In this document: piece by piece, positions 1-20,229 of the stretch | How the letters are laid out: the number at the start of each line of letters is the position of its first letter | Position numbering within the stretch: the first letter of the stretch is position 1 | DNA from: an endosymbiont of unidentified scaly snail isolate Monju | GTDB lineage: Bacteria > Pseudomonadota > Gammaproteobacteria > Chromatiales > Chromatiaceae | Length of the DNA: 64,000 nucleotides | Direction of reading: 5' to 3' | Assembly (NCBI RefSeq): GCF_000801295.1 | Contig: NZ_AP012978.1 | Span: 186,001 to 250,000 of the forward strand | Notes under the pieces: model-generated | Seen by the model: the letters and a program-made list of their open reading frames with translations, nothing else | Databases searched by the model: none | Told to the model about the DNA's origin: nothing | Translations under genes and position numbers: made by a program

Positions 1-57
1 ATCCGCGAAGGTGGCCGCACCGTCGGCGCCGGCGTGGTTTCCAAGATCATCGAGTGA
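1..57 (+). CDS. tuf: Elongation factor Tu, C-terminal end only (first copy)
   Basis: Only the last 18 codons are inside the window, ending [18 protein letters not shown] and a TGA stop. This is the conserved end of EF-Tu domain 3. The 54 sense bases are identical to the end of the complete tuf copy at 16748-16801, and the copies diverge from the stop codon onward (TGA here, TAA there). This is the upstream tuf of the usual two-copy arrangement, followed by tRNA-Trp and secE. Confidence 0.95.
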   Translation: MREGGRTVGAGVVSKIIE

Positions 58-83
58 TCGCCTGAGCGGAAATCCGCGGTGTG

Positions 84-121
84 CGAGTCGGCCCTGGACG
101 GGGCCGGCTCGTTTATGTTTA
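84..121 (+). terminator. Probable intrinsic terminator after tuf
   Basis: An 11-bp stem (84-94 with 101-111, one G-T wobble) closes a 6-base loop and is followed by the T-rich stretch TTTATGTTTA. It lies 27 bases after the tuf stop and before tRNA-Trp, so it probably ends or attenuates tuf transcription. The T-tract is interrupted, so termination may be partial. Confidence 0.55.
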
Positions 122-165
122 CGAGCGGTCTGCTGGCGATCTTGCCGGCCGGCCGACAGAACGTT

Positions 166-241
166 AGGCCAGTAGCTCAATTGGTAGAGCAGCGGTCTCC
201 AAAACCGCAGGTTGGGGGTTCGAGTCCCTCCTGGCCTGCCA
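166..241 (+). tRNA. trpT: tRNA-Trp (anticodon CCA)
   Basis: A full cloverleaf can be drawn by eye. The 7-bp acceptor stem AGGCCAG/CTGGCCT pairs perfectly, the D-arm is GCTCAATTGGTAGAGC, and the anticodon stem GCGGT/ACCGC encloses CTCCAAA with anticodon CCA at 199-201. A T-arm contains GGTTCGAGTCC. The discriminator base is G and the 3' CCA is encoded (239-241). Its position between tuf and secE is usual in Pseudomonas-type gammaproteobacteria. No convincing separate promoter is visible in the 45 bases before it. Confidence 0.97.
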
Positions 242-254
242 TATTCGGCAGAGC

Positions 255-632
255 ATGAGCGCAGAAGCAAACAACGAGGGCGGTTCAGTCGCCGATACCC
301 TGAAGCTGGTCCTGGCCATCGCCATCCTGGTGGTCGGTATCGTCGGCTTCTACCAGTTCCAGGATCAGCCTACCTGGATGCGGCTGCTGGGGCTGCTGGT
401 GGCTGTCGGGGTGTCGGGGCTGGTCACGGTGCAGACGCGTGTTGGTCGCGAGGTCTGGCGCTTCGCCGTCGATTCGCGCACCGAGGTGCGCAAGGTCGTC
501 TGGCCCACCCGCCAGGAGACCCTGCAGACCCTGCTGATCATCGTGATCTTCGTGTTGGTGATGGCGCTCTTCCTGTGGGCAGTCGATTCCATACTGTTCA
601 CCATCGTGCGTTACGCGACGGAGCGGGGTTGA
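255..632 (+). CDS. secE: Preprotein translocase subunit SecE
   Basis: SecE clamps SecY together in the inner-membrane SecYEG channel. The 125-residue protein has three predicted membrane segments (about 17-36, 42-60 and 92-115), as in the long E. coli-type SecE. The conserved cytoplasmic motif [12 protein letters not shown] at 77-88 precedes the last, essential membrane segment. The gene starts 13 bases after tRNA-Trp and ends one base before the nusG start, so secE and nusG are translationally coupled. Confidence 0.95.
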   Translation: MSAEANNEGGSVADTLKLVLAIAILVVGIVGFYQFQDQPTWMRLLGLLVAVGVSGLVTVQTRVGREVWRFAVDSRTEVRKVVWPTRQETLQTLLIIVIFVLVMALFLWAVDSILFTIVRYATERG

Positions 633-633
633 T

Positions 634-1167
634 ATGGCCAAGCGCTGGTATGTGGTACACGCCTACTCGGGCTTCGAGTCGCAGGTCAAGCGTTCGCTGG
701 AAGAGCGCATCAAGCGCGCGGGCATGGAGGACCTGTTCGGCGAGATTCTGGTGCCCACCGAAGAGGTGGTCGAGATGCGCGGCGGTACCCAGCGGCGCAG
801 CGAGCGCAAGTTCTTCCCGGGCTACGTGCTGGTGCAGATGGAGATGACCGATGACACCTGGCACCTGGTCAAGGATGTGCCCAAGGTGATGGGTTTCATT
901 GGTGGCACTGGCGATCGCCCCGCGCCGATTACCGACAAGGAGGCCGAGGCCATCCTGCAGCGCATGCAGGAGGGCGTGGAGAAGCCGCGTCCCAAGGTCA
1001 TGTTCGAGCCGGGCGAAGTGGTGCGCGTCATCGACGGCCCCTTCAACGACTTCAATGGCGTGGTCGAAGAAGTGGACTACGACAAGAGCCGCCTGAAGGT
1101 CTCGGTGCTGATCTTCGGTCGCTCCACGCCGGTCGATCTGGAATTCGGTCAGGTCGAGAAGACCTGA
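634..1167 (+). CDS. nusG: Transcription termination/antitermination protein NusG
   Basis: NusG binds the RNA polymerase clamp and links it to Rho or to ribosomal protein S10. The 177 residues show the N-terminal NGN domain, beginning [15 protein letters not shown] and with the typical [12 protein letters not shown] strand. A C-terminal KOW domain follows (about 124-175, [21 protein letters not shown]). Its length is close to E. coli NusG (181 residues). The start ATG follows the secE stop by one base. Confidence 0.96.
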   Translation: MAKRWYVVHAYSGFESQVKRSLEERIKRAGMEDLFGEILVPTEEVVEMRGGTQRRSERKFFPGYVLVQMEMTDDTWHLVKDVPKVMGFIGGTGDRPAPITDKEAEAILQRMQEGVEKPRPKVMFEPGEVVRVIDGPFNDFNGVVEEVDYDKSRLKVSVLIFGRSTPVDLEFGQVEKT

Positions 1168-1198
1168 CGGCGGGCGCCCTCGGGCGTCGATACGAGGA

Positions 1199-1219
1199 GG
1201 CCGGGTGAGAACCCCGGCC
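1199..1219 (+). promoter_or_regulatory. Hairpin in the rplK leader
   Basis: GGCCGGG (1199-1205) pairs with CCCGGCC (1213-1219) around a 7-base loop, followed by GTTTG. It lies between nusG and rplK, where E. coli has the rplKA promoter and the L1 feedback site. The poor T-tract argues against a strong terminator. A processing or attenuation structure is possible, but no L1-binding mimic was recognised by eye. Confidence 0.35.
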
Positions 1220-1247
1220 GTTTGAACTCACCACGAAGAGGTGCCTC

Positions 1248-1682
1248 ATGGCAAAGAAAATCCAGGCTTATATCAAGCTCCAGGTGCCGGCGCAGTCGGC
1301 CAACCCCAGTCCGCCGGTCGGTCCGGCTCTGGGTCAGCACGGTGTGAACATCATGGAGTTCTGCAAGGCGTTCAACGCGCAGACGCAGAACATCGAGAAG
1401 GATCTGCCGATCCCGGTGGTGATCACCGTCTACAACGACAAGTCCTTCACCTTCATCATGAAGACGCCGCCGGCGGCGGTGCTGCTGAAGAAGGCGGCCG
1501 GCATCGCCAAGGGCTCGGGTCGCCCCAATACCGAGAAGGTCGGCACGGTGACCCGCGAGCAACTCGAAGAGATTGCCAAGACCAAGGCGCCCGACCTGAC
1601 CGCCGCCGACATGGACGCCGCTGTGCGTACCATCGCCGGTTCTGCGCGCAGCATGGGTCTGAATGTCGAGGGGGTTGAGTGA
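1248..1682 (+). CDS. rplK: 50S ribosomal protein L11
   Basis: L11 forms the GTPase-associated region of the large subunit with 23S rRNA helices 43/44. The 144 residues begin [39 protein letters not shown], the classic proline-rich L11 N-terminus. The C-terminal RNA-binding half includes the [10 protein letters not shown] segment. An AAGAGGTG ribosome-binding site precedes the ATG. The TGA stop overlaps the rplA start by one base. Confidence 0.97.
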   Translation: MAKKIQAYIKLQVPAQSANPSPPVGPALGQHGVNIMEFCKAFNAQTQNIEKDLPIPVVITVYNDKSFTFIMKTPPAAVLLKKAAGIAKGSGRPNTEKVGTVTREQLEEIAKTKAPDLTAADMDAAVRTIAGSARSMGLNVEGVE

Positions 1683-2380
1683 TGGCCAGGATGAGCAAGC
1701 GCATGAAGGCGATCGCCGAGAAGGTCGATCGCAACCGTCAATACCCGGCCGAAGAGGCCTTTGCCCTGCTCAACGAGCTGGCCTCGGTGAAGTTTCCCGA
1801 GAGCATCGATGTGGCAGTGAACCTGGGCGTCGATCCGCGCAAATCCGACCAGGTGGTGCGGGGTTCGGCCATCCTGCCCGCGGGCAGCGGCAAGGATGTG
1901 CGTGTGGCGGTGTTCGCCCAGGGCCCGGCGGCCGAGGCCGCGAAGGAGGCCGGTGCCGACATCGTCGGCATGGACGATCTCGCCGAGGAGGTCAAGAAGG
2001 GCAATCTGGACTTCGACGTGGTCATCGCCGCGCCCGACGCCATGCGCGTGGTCGGCCAGCTGGGTCAGATCCTGGGTCCGCGCGGTCTGATGCCCAACCC
2101 CAAGGTGGGCACCGTGACCCCCGATGTGGCCACCGCGGTGAAGAATGCCAAGGCTGGTCAGGTGCGTTTCCGCACCGACAAGGCAGGTATCGTGCATGCC
2201 TCGATCGGCAAGGTGGGCTTCGAGCCCGCGTCGCTGATCGAGAACCTCGAGGCCCTGGTCAACGAGATCAAGAAGCTCAAGCCGGCCTCGTCCAAGGGCG
2301 TGTACCTGAAGAAGATCACCGTGTCCTCGACCATGGGGCCGGGGCTGGTGATCGACCAGAGCTCGCTCAAGATCAGCTGA
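1682..2380 (+). CDS. rplA: 50S ribosomal protein L1
   Basis: L1 builds the mobile stalk next to the ribosomal E site, and in E. coli it represses its own operon. The 232-residue protein has the L1 signature [15 protein letters not shown]. The ATG at 1682 was preferred over the GTG three bases upstream because it gives [11 protein letters not shown], matching known L1 N-termini. It overlaps the rplK TGA (TGATG), which implies translational coupling. Confidence 0.96.
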   Translation: MARMSKRMKAIAEKVDRNRQYPAEEAFALLNELASVKFPESIDVAVNLGVDPRKSDQVVRGSAILPAGSGKDVRVAVFAQGPAAEAAKEAGADIVGMDDLAEEVKKGNLDFDVVIAAPDAMRVVGQLGQILGPRGLMPNPKVGTVTPDVATAVKNAKAGQVRFRTDKAGIVHASIGKVGFEPASLIENLEALVNEIKKLKPASSKGVYLKKITVSSTMGPGLVIDQSSLKIS

Positions 2381-2433
2381 TTTCGGGCCTTCGGGCCCAA
2401 GAGAACTTTGGAGCAGCCGCGCCTGGCGCGGTC

Positions 2434-2649
2434 GCTGTCAAAGACCGCAGGTGCTTCCAGGGAGGCTCCGATTGCATCCGTATCGTGCCGATTGCTGTGG
2501 CAAATCGTGCGATACAAGGCGGGAATCGCGCGTAATGGTCAGCTGTTGCGAAGATTCCCGGCGCCGTAGCGCGTGATCTCACGCGCCAAGGTGCCGATCC
2601 GCGATGTGATCAGAGAGTCCTTGTTGGCTTAATTTCCTGCGTAGATGGC
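2434..2649 (+). promoter_or_regulatory. L10 leader RNA (rplJL autoregulatory region) with an enlarged apical arm
   Basis: The 385 bases between rplA and rplJ carry the L10-leader signature. GCTGTC (2434-2439) pairs with GATGGC (2644-2649). An asymmetric internal loop follows (AAAGAC opposite TA), then CGCAGG (2446-2451) pairs with CCTGCG (2636-2641). The same CAAGACCGCAGG...CCTGCGTAGACGG arrangement is the kink-turn site in E. coli where L10-(L7/L12)4 binds to repress translation. Here 184 bases sit inside the apical arm. They contain a 7-bp stem (2521-2527 with 2553-2559) and an 8-bp stem (2569-2576 with 2579-2586). A UUCG-capped 5-bp hairpin (2385-2398) follows the rplA stop. Confidence 0.8.
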
Positions 2650-2765
2650 GCTCCGTAATCGGACATGGCTTCCGGTGACGGCGCACCACCCCATGCGGGG
2701 CCGGATGGGCCGGCTTCGTGACGTTCAACGGGACGCAAGTCCCAAGTAGTCGGGAGGTGACGACC

Positions 2766-3293
2766 TTGGCACTCAATCTCGAGCAAAAGAAAGCCATCGT
2801 CGCCGAAGTTGCTGAGGTGGCAGGCAGTGCCTTTTCCGCCGTGGCGGCCGAGTACCGTGGCCTGACGGTCGAAGAAATGACCCAGTTGCGCAAGGAAGCC
2901 CGCAACAACGGCGTCTATCTTCGGGTGATCAAGAACACGCTGGCTCGCCGCGCGCTGGAAGGTACTGAATTCGAATGTCTGTCCGACGGGCTGACCGGTC
3001 CGCTGGTGCTGGCATTCTCCCAGGAAGATCCTGGTGCCGCCGGACGTGTGATCAAGGACTTCGCCAAGGAGCACGAGAACCTGAAGGTGACCATGCTGGC
3101 CATCGGTGGCCAGCGTCTGGATGCCTCGCAGCTCGACGTGCTGGCGAAGATGCCGACCTACGATCAGGCGATCTCCATGCTGATGTCGGTGATGAAGGCA
3201 CCGATCACCAAGCTGGCGCAGACCCTGAACGAGGTGCCGGGCAAGCTGGTTCGCACCGTTGCAGCAATTCGCGACGCCAAGGATGCCGCCTGA
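2766..3293 (+). CDS. rplJ: 50S ribosomal protein L10
   Basis: L10 anchors the L7/L12 dimers to the stalk base. The start chosen is TTG at 2766, giving MALNLEQKKAIVAEV, which aligns with E. coli MALNLQDKQAIVAEV. A GGAGGTGA ribosome-binding site at 2753-2760 stands 5 bases before it. An ATG 48 bases upstream would add 16 residues that do not look like L10. The product has 175 residues. The weak TTG start under a strong ribosome-binding site fits a gene controlled by its leader. Confidence 0.93.
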   Translation: MALNLEQKKAIVAEVAEVAGSAFSAVAAEYRGLTVEEMTQLRKEARNNGVYLRVIKNTLARRALEGTEFECLSDGLTGPLVLAFSQEDPGAAGRVIKDFAKEHENLKVTMLAIGGQRLDASQLDVLAKMPTYDQAISMLMSVMKAPITKLAQTLNEVPGKLVRTVAAIRDAKDAA

Positions 3294-3348
3294 GCGGGCG
3301 TGCATTCGCCAACCCTATTCGAGTACAGACTGTTAACTGGAGAGTAAG

Positions 3349-3723
3349 ATGTCCAAAGACGAAATCCTGGAAGCCATTGCCAACATGTCCGTGATGGAAG
3401 TGGTCGAGCTGATCGAGGCAATGGAAGAGAAGTTCGGCGTGACCGCCGCTGCCGCCGTTGCCGTGGCCGCTCCGGGCGCTGGTGGCGACGCCGGTGGCGC
3501 CGCTGAGGAGAAGACCGAATTCGACGTGGTGCTGACCGGCTTCGGCGACAACAAGGTTGCCGTCATCAAGGCCGTTCGTGCCCTCACCGGCCTGGGCCTG
3601 AAGGAGGCCAAGGAAGCGGTGGAAGGTGCACCGTCCACGCTGAAGGAAGGTGTTTCCAAGGAAGAGGCCGAAGAGGCCAAGAAGGCCCTGGAAGAGGCGG
3701 GTGCTACTGTCGAAGTCAAGTAA
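3349..3723 (+). CDS. rplL: 50S ribosomal protein L7/L12
   Basis: This multi-copy stalk protein recruits and activates translational GTPases. The 124 residues show the N-terminal dimerisation domain ([31 protein letters not shown]), an Ala/Gly-rich hinge at about 35-52, and the globular C-terminal domain ([36 protein letters not shown]). It lies 55 bases after rplJ and is presumably co-regulated through the L10 leader. Confidence 0.97.
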   Translation: MSKDEILEAIANMSVMEVVELIEAMEEKFGVTAAAAVAVAAPGAGGDAGGAAEEKTEFDVVLTGFGDNKVAVIKAVRALTGLGLKEAKEAVEGAPSTLKEGVSKEEAEEAKKALEEAGATVEVK

Positions 3724-3744
3724 GACTTGGTCGTAGCAGACGTC

Positions 3745-3792
3745 AAGCGGGATCAGGCTGGTGGCCCCGGGGCCGCCGGCCTGATCCCGCTT
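3745..3792 (+). terminator. rplL-rpoB attenuator hairpin
   Basis: A perfect 14-bp stem (3745-3758 with 3779-3792) is extended inward by a second GC-rich stem in the 20-base loop. It lies in the 174-base gap before rpoB and is followed by GTTCGTTGTTG, which is only moderately T-rich. E. coli has a partial terminator and an RNase III site here that lower rpoBC relative to rplJL expression. The same role is inferred by position. Confidence 0.6.
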
Positions 3793-3897
3793 GTTCGTTG
3801 TTGTCGAGCGGGCGCGCAAGGTCCCGCTCTTCGTCCCCAACCCGTGTTGTTGCGGGGGCCGGGCACGTTACAGCGTTAGAGATGAGGGAAGGCAAGC

Positions 3898-12242
<8,345 letters not shown>

Positions 12243-12253
12243 CAGGCAAAAAA

Positions 12254-12285
12254 CTGCGCGATCCCTGTTGACAGGGGTCGCGCAG
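12254..12285 (+). terminator. Hairpin at the 3' end of rpoC
   Basis: A 14-bp stem (12254-12267 with 12272-12285, one G-T wobble) with the 4-base loop TTGA begins 11 bases after the rpoC stop, preceded by an A-run (AAAAAA). No T-tract follows on the plus strand, so it is more likely a 3'-end stabiliser or a Rho-trimmed end than a classic terminator. Its loop contains the first bases of the -35 box of the promoter annotated at 12268. Confidence 0.55.
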
Positions 12286-12296
12286 ATGCCTAGAAT
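12268..12296 (+). promoter_or_regulatory. Sigma70 promoter of the str operon
   Basis: A perfect -35 box TTGACA (12268-12273) is separated by exactly 17 bases from TAGAAT (12291-12296, 5 of 6 to consensus). The predicted start is near 12303, about 188 bases before rpsL. This is the best promoter match in the ribosomal block. It lies in the rpoC-rpsL gap, where str-operon transcription is expected to begin. Confidence 0.75.
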
Positions 12297-12315
12297 TCGC
12301 GGTCTTCCAAACGGG

Positions 12316-12340
12316 CAGGCCCTTGGGTCGGCCTGTTTTT
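12316..12340 (+). terminator. Intrinsic terminator or attenuator between rpoC and rpsL
   Basis: CAGGCC (12316-12321) pairs with GGCCTG (12330-12335) around an 8-base loop and is followed directly by TTTTT. It would stop readthrough from rpoBC. Because the predicted start of the str promoter is near 12303, the same structure also lies about 14-35 nt into that transcript, so it could attenuate rpsL-rpsG-fusA-tuf. The rest of the leader to 12490 shows further GC-rich dyads but no recognised ligand motif. Confidence 0.65.
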
Positions 12341-12490
12341 CTGCGGCAAAACAGTCGTTCGAAGACAGCTTTGGATTCGGGTAGTCGAACCGGTCGGCCT
12401 GGGGTTGCCCAGGGCAGCCGGCAGGGGCGGCTACCCCCAATTTATTGTGGTGGCGGGCGCCGAGGTGGTGCCCCTAGGCGGAAGAACCAA

Positions 12491-12865
12491 ATGGCAACGA
12501 TCAACCAACTTGTACGCAAGCCGCGCAAGCGCAAGCCCGAGAAGAGCAACGTGCCGGCGCTGGAGGCCTGCCCGCAGAAGCGTGGCGTCTGCACTCGCGT
12601 GTATACCACCACGCCGAAGAAGCCGAACTCGGCGCTGCGGAAAGTGGCGCGTGTGCGCCTGACCAACGGTTACGAGGTGACCAGCTACATCGGTGGCGAG
12701 GGTCACAACCTGCAGGAGCACGGCGTGGTGCTGATTCGTGGCGGCCGGGTCAAGGACCTGCCGGGTGTGCGTTATCACGTGGTGCGCGGTGCGCTGGACA
12801 CCTCGGGCGTCGAAAAGCGTCGCCAGGGTCGTTCCAAGTACGGTGCCAAGCGGCCCAAGTCCTGA
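12491..12865 (+). CDS. rpsL: 30S ribosomal protein S12
   Basis: S12 sits at the decoding centre of the small subunit. The 124-residue product begins [15 protein letters not shown] and carries [19 protein letters not shown] with Lys43, and [13 protein letters not shown] with Lys88 and Asp89. These are the wild-type residues of streptomycin-sensitive S12, and Asp89 is the usual methylthiolation site. The ATG at 12491 was chosen by homology. The frame stays open upstream, but those codons lie in the terminator leader. Confidence 0.97.
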   Translation: MATINQLVRKPRKRKPEKSNVPALEACPQKRGVCTRVYTTTPKKPNSALRKVARVRLTNGYEVTSYIGGEGHNLQEHGVVLIRGGRVKDLPGVRYHVVRGALDTSGVEKRRQGRSKYGAKRPKS

Positions 12866-12912
12866 TCGCACTGATCGAAACATCAGAGTATCTCCGGCGA
12901 CATGCCGAGTAA

Positions 12913-13398
<486 letters not shown>

Positions 13399-13446
13399 TT
13401 CCGGGTGCCCCAGGGGCGCCGTGACAAGACGACAAGGGTGTAGACC

Positions 13447-15543
<2,097 letters not shown>

Positions 15544-15613
15544 GCGGCGAACAACAATTCGGTAATCACTCCGCAAAGATTTGTCAGGCAAATCAGTTAA
15601 GGGGCCAGAGAAG

Positions 15614-16804
<1,191 letters not shown>

Positions 16805-16836
16805 TTCGGTGATTTCGCATTTCGAGTGATTTAGCA

Positions 16837-17148
16837 ATGACCAATCAACGTATTCGAATTCGTCTCAAGTCGTTCGATCATCGACTGATCGACCAGTCGG
16901 CCAAGGAGATCGTCGAGACCGCCAAGCGCAGCGGCGCCCAGGTGGTCGGTCCGATTCCCCTGCCGACCCGGAAAGAGCGCTACACCGTGCTGATCTCGCC
17001 GCACGTCAACAAGGACGCGCGCGACCAGTACGAGATCCGTACCCACAAGCGCCTGATGGAGATCGTTGATCCGACCGACAAGACCGTCGATGCGCTGATG
17101 AGGCTGGATCTGGCCGCCGGTGTGGATGTCCAGATCAAGCTGAACTGA
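16837..17148 (+). CDS. rpsJ: 30S ribosomal protein S10
   Basis: S10 belongs to the 30S head and also acts as NusE in antitermination and NusG-ribosome coupling. The 103 residues (same length as E. coli) begin [44 protein letters not shown]. It lies 32 bases after tuf, so there is no room for the long S10 leader through which L4 regulates this operon in E. coli. Confidence 0.97.
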   Translation: MTNQRIRIRLKSFDHRLIDQSAKEIVETAKRSGAQVVGPIPLPTRKERYTVLISPHVNKDARDQYEIRTHKRLMEIVDPTDKTVDALMRLDLAAGVDVQIKLN

Positions 17149-17158
17149 GGTGAGAGCA

Positions 17159-17809
17159 ATGGCGATTGGAATCGTAGGGCGCAAGGCCGGCATGACCCGC
17201 ATCTTTACCGATGAGGGCCAGTCGGTGCCCGTCACCGTCATCGAGGTCGACCCGAACCGCGTCACCCAGGTGCGCACCGTCGAGAACGACGGCTATGCCG
17301 CCATTCAGGTGACGACCGGCAGCAGGAAGGCCTCGCGTGTCAACAAGCCGATGGCTGGCCACTTTGCCAAGGCCGGTGTCGAGGCCGGGCGCGGCCTGTG
17401 GGAATTCCGTCTGGATGACCACGAGGGTGAGGCGCCGGAAGTGGGCGGCACCGTGGATGTGAGCATCTTCGAAGCCGGCCAGAAGGTCGACGTGCGTGGC
17501 GTCTCCAAGGGCAAGGGCTTCCAGGGCGGGGTCAAGCGGCACAATTTCCGCACCCAGGACGCCACCCACGGCAACTCCCTGTCGCACCGTGCGCCGGGCT
17601 CCATCGGCCAGTGCCAGACCCCGGGTCGGGTGTTCAAGGGCAAGAAAATGGCCGGCCACATGGGCGCCGAAAAGGTCTGCGTGCAGAACCTCGAGGTGGT
17701 GCGCGTGGATGCCGAACGCAACCTGCTGCTGGTCAAGGGCGCCGTCCCCGGCGCGCGTGGCGGTGATGTGATCGTCACCCCGGCCATCAAGCTGAAGAAC
17801 AAGGGGTAA
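17159..17809 (+). CDS. rplC: 50S ribosomal protein L3
   Basis: L3 is an early assembly protein that reaches toward the peptidyl-transferase centre. The 216-residue product starts [16 protein letters not shown]. The ATG at 17159, behind GAGGTGAG, was preferred to the GTG at 17150, which lies inside that ribosome-binding site. The conserved Gln of the [32 protein letters not shown] loop, a PrmB methylation site in E. coli, is present. Confidence 0.96.
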   Translation: MAIGIVGRKAGMTRIFTDEGQSVPVTVIEVDPNRVTQVRTVENDGYAAIQVTTGSRKASRVNKPMAGHFAKAGVEAGRGLWEFRLDDHEGEAPEVGGTVDVSIFEAGQKVDVRGVSKGKGFQGGVKRHNFRTQDATHGNSLSHRAPGSIGQCQTPGRVFKGKKMAGHMGAEKVCVQNLEVVRVDAERNLLLVKGAVPGARGGDVIVTPAIKLKNKG

Positions 17810-17812
17810 GAC

Positions 17813-18415
17813 ATGGATCTGAACGTACAGGGTGGCTCGAGCATCCAGGTGTCTGACGCCGTGTTCGGGGCCGACTACAAGGAGGCGCTGATCCTCCAGG
17901 TGGTCACCGCCTATATGGCTGGCGCGCGCGCCGGCACCAAGGCGCAGAAGAACCGCTCCGCGGTCAGCGGCGGCGGTGCCAAGCCCTGGCGCCAGAAGGG
18001 CACCGGCCGTGCCCGCGCCGGCACCATCCGCAGCCCGCTGTTCCGCCACGGAGGCGTGACCTTCGCTGCCTCGCCGCGCAACTACGAGCAGAAGGTCAAC
18101 AAGAAGATGTACCGCGGCGCGCTGCGCTCCATTCTCTCCGAGCTGGTGCGTCAGGAGCGCCTGGTGGTGGTCGACAGCTTCTCGGTCGATGTGCCCAAGA
18201 CCAAGCAACTGGTCGGCAAGCTCAAGGAGCTGGGTATCGACGAGGCCTTGATCGTGGTCGAGGAGCTGGACGAAAACCTGATGCTCGCGGCCCGCAATCT
18301 GTATCACGTGGATGCCCGTGGTGTGCACGAGCTCGATCCGGTCAGCCTGATCGGCTTCGACAAGGTGATCATCACCGCCGGTGCCCTCAAGCAGCTCGAG
18401 GAGAAACTGGCATGA
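17813..18415 (+). CDS. rplD: 50S ribosomal protein L4
   Basis: L4 lines the exit tunnel and is the autoregulator of the S10 operon in E. coli. The 200 residues contain the tunnel loop [29 protein letters not shown]. That loop is normal, with no macrolide-resistance-type deletion apparent. The stop overlaps the rplW start as ATGA. Confidence 0.96.
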   Translation: MDLNVQGGSSIQVSDAVFGADYKEALILQVVTAYMAGARAGTKAQKNRSAVSGGGAKPWRQKGTGRARAGTIRSPLFRHGGVTFAASPRNYEQKVNKKMYRGALRSILSELVRQERLVVVDSFSVDVPKTKQLVGKLKELGIDEALIVVEELDENLMLAARNLYHVDARGVHELDPVSLIGFDKVIITAGALKQLEEKLA

Positions 18416-18717
18416 GCAAGTTCAGCAAAGAGCGCCTGATGCAGGTCCTGCTCGCCCCGGTGGTGTCCGAGAAGAGCGTGACCGCTGCCGAGAGCGGCAA
18501 CCAGTTCGTGTTCCAGGTCGCGCGTGACGCCACCAAGCCCGAGATCAAGGCTGCGGTCGAACTGCTGTTCGAGGTGGACGTCGAGAAGGTGCAGGTCCTC
18601 AATGTCAAGGGCAAGCGCAAGCGCTTCGGTCAACGTCCGGGCAAGCGGGCGGACTGGAAGAAGGCCTATGTGCGCCTGAAGGAAGGCCAGGACATCAATT
18701 TCGGCGAGGGCGCCTGA
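18412..18717 (+). CDS. rplW: 50S ribosomal protein L23
   Basis: L23 sits at the tunnel exit and is the docking site of trigger factor and SRP. The 101 residues start [23 protein letters not shown] and include the loop [24 protein letters not shown]. It overlaps rplD by 4 bases. Confidence 0.96.
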   Translation: MSKFSKERLMQVLLAPVVSEKSVTAAESGNQFVFQVARDATKPEIKAAVELLFEVDVEKVQVLNVKGKRKRFGQRPGKRADWKKAYVRLKEGQDINFGEGA

Positions 18718-18748
18718 GCGCTCCAGCCCCAGTCAAGCGGACAAGATC

Positions 18749-19576
18749 ATGGCGATAGCTAAAGCAAAACCCACTTCTCCCGGTCGACGCCACGTCGTCC
18801 AGGTCAAGCGCGAAGGTCTGCACAAGGGCGGCCCGCTGCGCGCGCTCGTGGACAAGAAGAGCAAGACCGGCGGACGCAACAACAAGGGCCGCATCACCAC
18901 CCGGCACAAGGGGGGTGGCCACAAGCAGCGTTACCGCATCATCGACTTCAAGCGCGACAAGGACGGCGTGGTTGGCACCGTCGAACGTCTTGAGTACGAC
19001 CCGAACCGTACCGCCAACATCGCGCTGATCAAGTACGAGGACGGCGAGTACCGGTACATCATCGCACCGGCGGGCCTCAAGGCCGGTGACTGGGTCCAGT
19101 CGGGCGAAGATGCCCCGATCTCGGTCGGCAACTGCATGAGCCTGCGCAACATGCCCATCGGTTCGGTCGTGCACTGCGTGGAACTGAAGATCGGCAAGGG
19201 TGCGCAACTGGCGCGCAGCGCCGGCACCTCGGCCCAACTGGTTGCGCGCGAGGGCGATTACGCCACCCTGCGCCTGCGGTCCGGCGAGATGCGCAAGGTG
19301 CACGCCGATTGCCGTGCCACCCTGGGCGAGGTGAGCAACTCCGAGCACAACCTGCGCAAGCTGGGCAAGGCCGGCGCCTCACGCTGGCGTGGCATCCGCC
19401 CGACGGTACGCGGTGTGGCCATGAACCCGGTCGATCACCCTCACGGCGGTGGCGAGGGCCGTACCTCCGGTGGTCGTCACCCGGTCAGCCCCTGGGGTGT
19501 GCCGACCAAGGGTCACAAGACGCGCTCGAACAAGCGCACCGACAAGTTCATTGTTCGCGACCGTCGTCGCAAGTAA
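18749..19576 (+). CDS. rplB: 50S ribosomal protein L2
   Basis: L2 is needed for subunit association and peptidyl transfer. The 275 residues begin [19 protein letters not shown] and carry the C-terminal signature [29 protein letters not shown]. That segment includes the functionally essential histidine (E. coli His229 equivalent, in DHPHGGG). The N-terminal segment differs slightly from the E. coli [19 protein letters not shown]. Confidence 0.97.
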   Translation: MAIAKAKPTSPGRRHVVQVKREGLHKGGPLRALVDKKSKTGGRNNKGRITTRHKGGGHKQRYRIIDFKRDKDGVVGTVERLEYDPNRTANIALIKYEDGEYRYIIAPAGLKAGDWVQSGEDAPISVGNCMSLRNMPIGSVVHCVELKIGKGAQLARSAGTSAQLVAREGDYATLRLRSGEMRKVHADCRATLGEVSNSEHNLRKLGKAGASRWRGIRPTVRGVAMNPVDHPHGGGEGRTSGGRHPVSPWGVPTKGHKTRSNKRTDKFIVRDRRRK

Positions 19577-19594
19577 CCGGTGGAGTAGAAAGGC

Positions 19595-19873
19595 ATGCCA
19601 CGTTCCATTCGCAAAGGACCTTTTATCGACTTCCACCTGCAGAAGAAGGTGGAAGCCGCGCGCGCCAGCAACGATCGCAAGCCGATCAAGACCTGGTCGC
19701 GCCGCTCGATGATCAGCCCCGACATGGTCGGTCTGACCATCGCGGTCCACAACGGCAGGCAACACGTTCCGGTGCTGATCACCGAGAACATGGTCGGCCA
19801 CAAACTCGGTGAGTTCGCTCTGACCCGCACTTATCGCGGTCACGACGCGGACAAGAAGACCAAGAAACGGTAA
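19595..19873 (+). CDS. rpsS: 30S ribosomal protein S19
   Basis: S19 binds the 30S head with S13. The 92 residues match the E. coli length and begin [22 protein letters not shown], with the conserved [28 protein letters not shown] block. It follows rplB after 18 bases. Confidence 0.97.
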   Translation: MPRSIRKGPFIDFHLQKKVEAARASNDRKPIKTWSRRSMISPDMVGLTIAVHNGRQHVPVLITENMVGHKLGEFALTRTYRGHDADKKTKKR

Positions 19874-19884
19874 GGAGAGAAGCG

Positions 19885-20217
19885 ATGCAAGCTGTAGCCA
19901 AACTGCGCTTTGCGCGCCTCTCGGCACAGAAGGGTCGTCTGGTGGCAGACCAGATCCGCGGCCTGCCTGTGGAGCAGGCGCTCAACGTTCTTGCCTTCAG
20001 CAAGAAGAAGGGCGCTGCGCTCATGAAGAAGGTGCTCGATTCGGCCATCGCCAACGCGGAGAACAACGAAGGCGCCGATGTCGACGAGCTGAAGGTCAAG
20101 ACAGTGTACGTGGACGAAGGCCCGACCATGAAGCGGCTCCGTGCACGTGCCAAGGGACGCGGCACCCGCATCCTGAAGCGCACCAGTCACATTACCGTCA
20201 TTGTGGCGGACGAATAA
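19885..20217 (+). CDS. rplV: 50S ribosomal protein L22
   Basis: L22 forms part of the exit-tunnel constriction. The 110 residues contain the tunnel hairpin [30 protein letters not shown], of wild-type length. The N-terminus reads [36 protein letters not shown]. The ATG follows AAGGAGAGAAG. Confidence 0.96.
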   Translation: MQAVAKLRFARLSAQKGRLVADQIRGLPVEQALNVLAFSKKKGAALMKKVLDSAIANAENNEGADVDELKVKTVYVDEGPTMKRLRARAKGRGTRILKRTSHITVIVADE

Positions 20218-20229
20218 GCGGGCATAACT

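Noticed and set aside
2718-2765. ATG at 2718 as the rplJ start
   Set aside because: It would add 16 residues unlike L10 and lacks a good ribosome-binding site. TTG at 2766 has GGAGGTGA and gives MALNLEQK.
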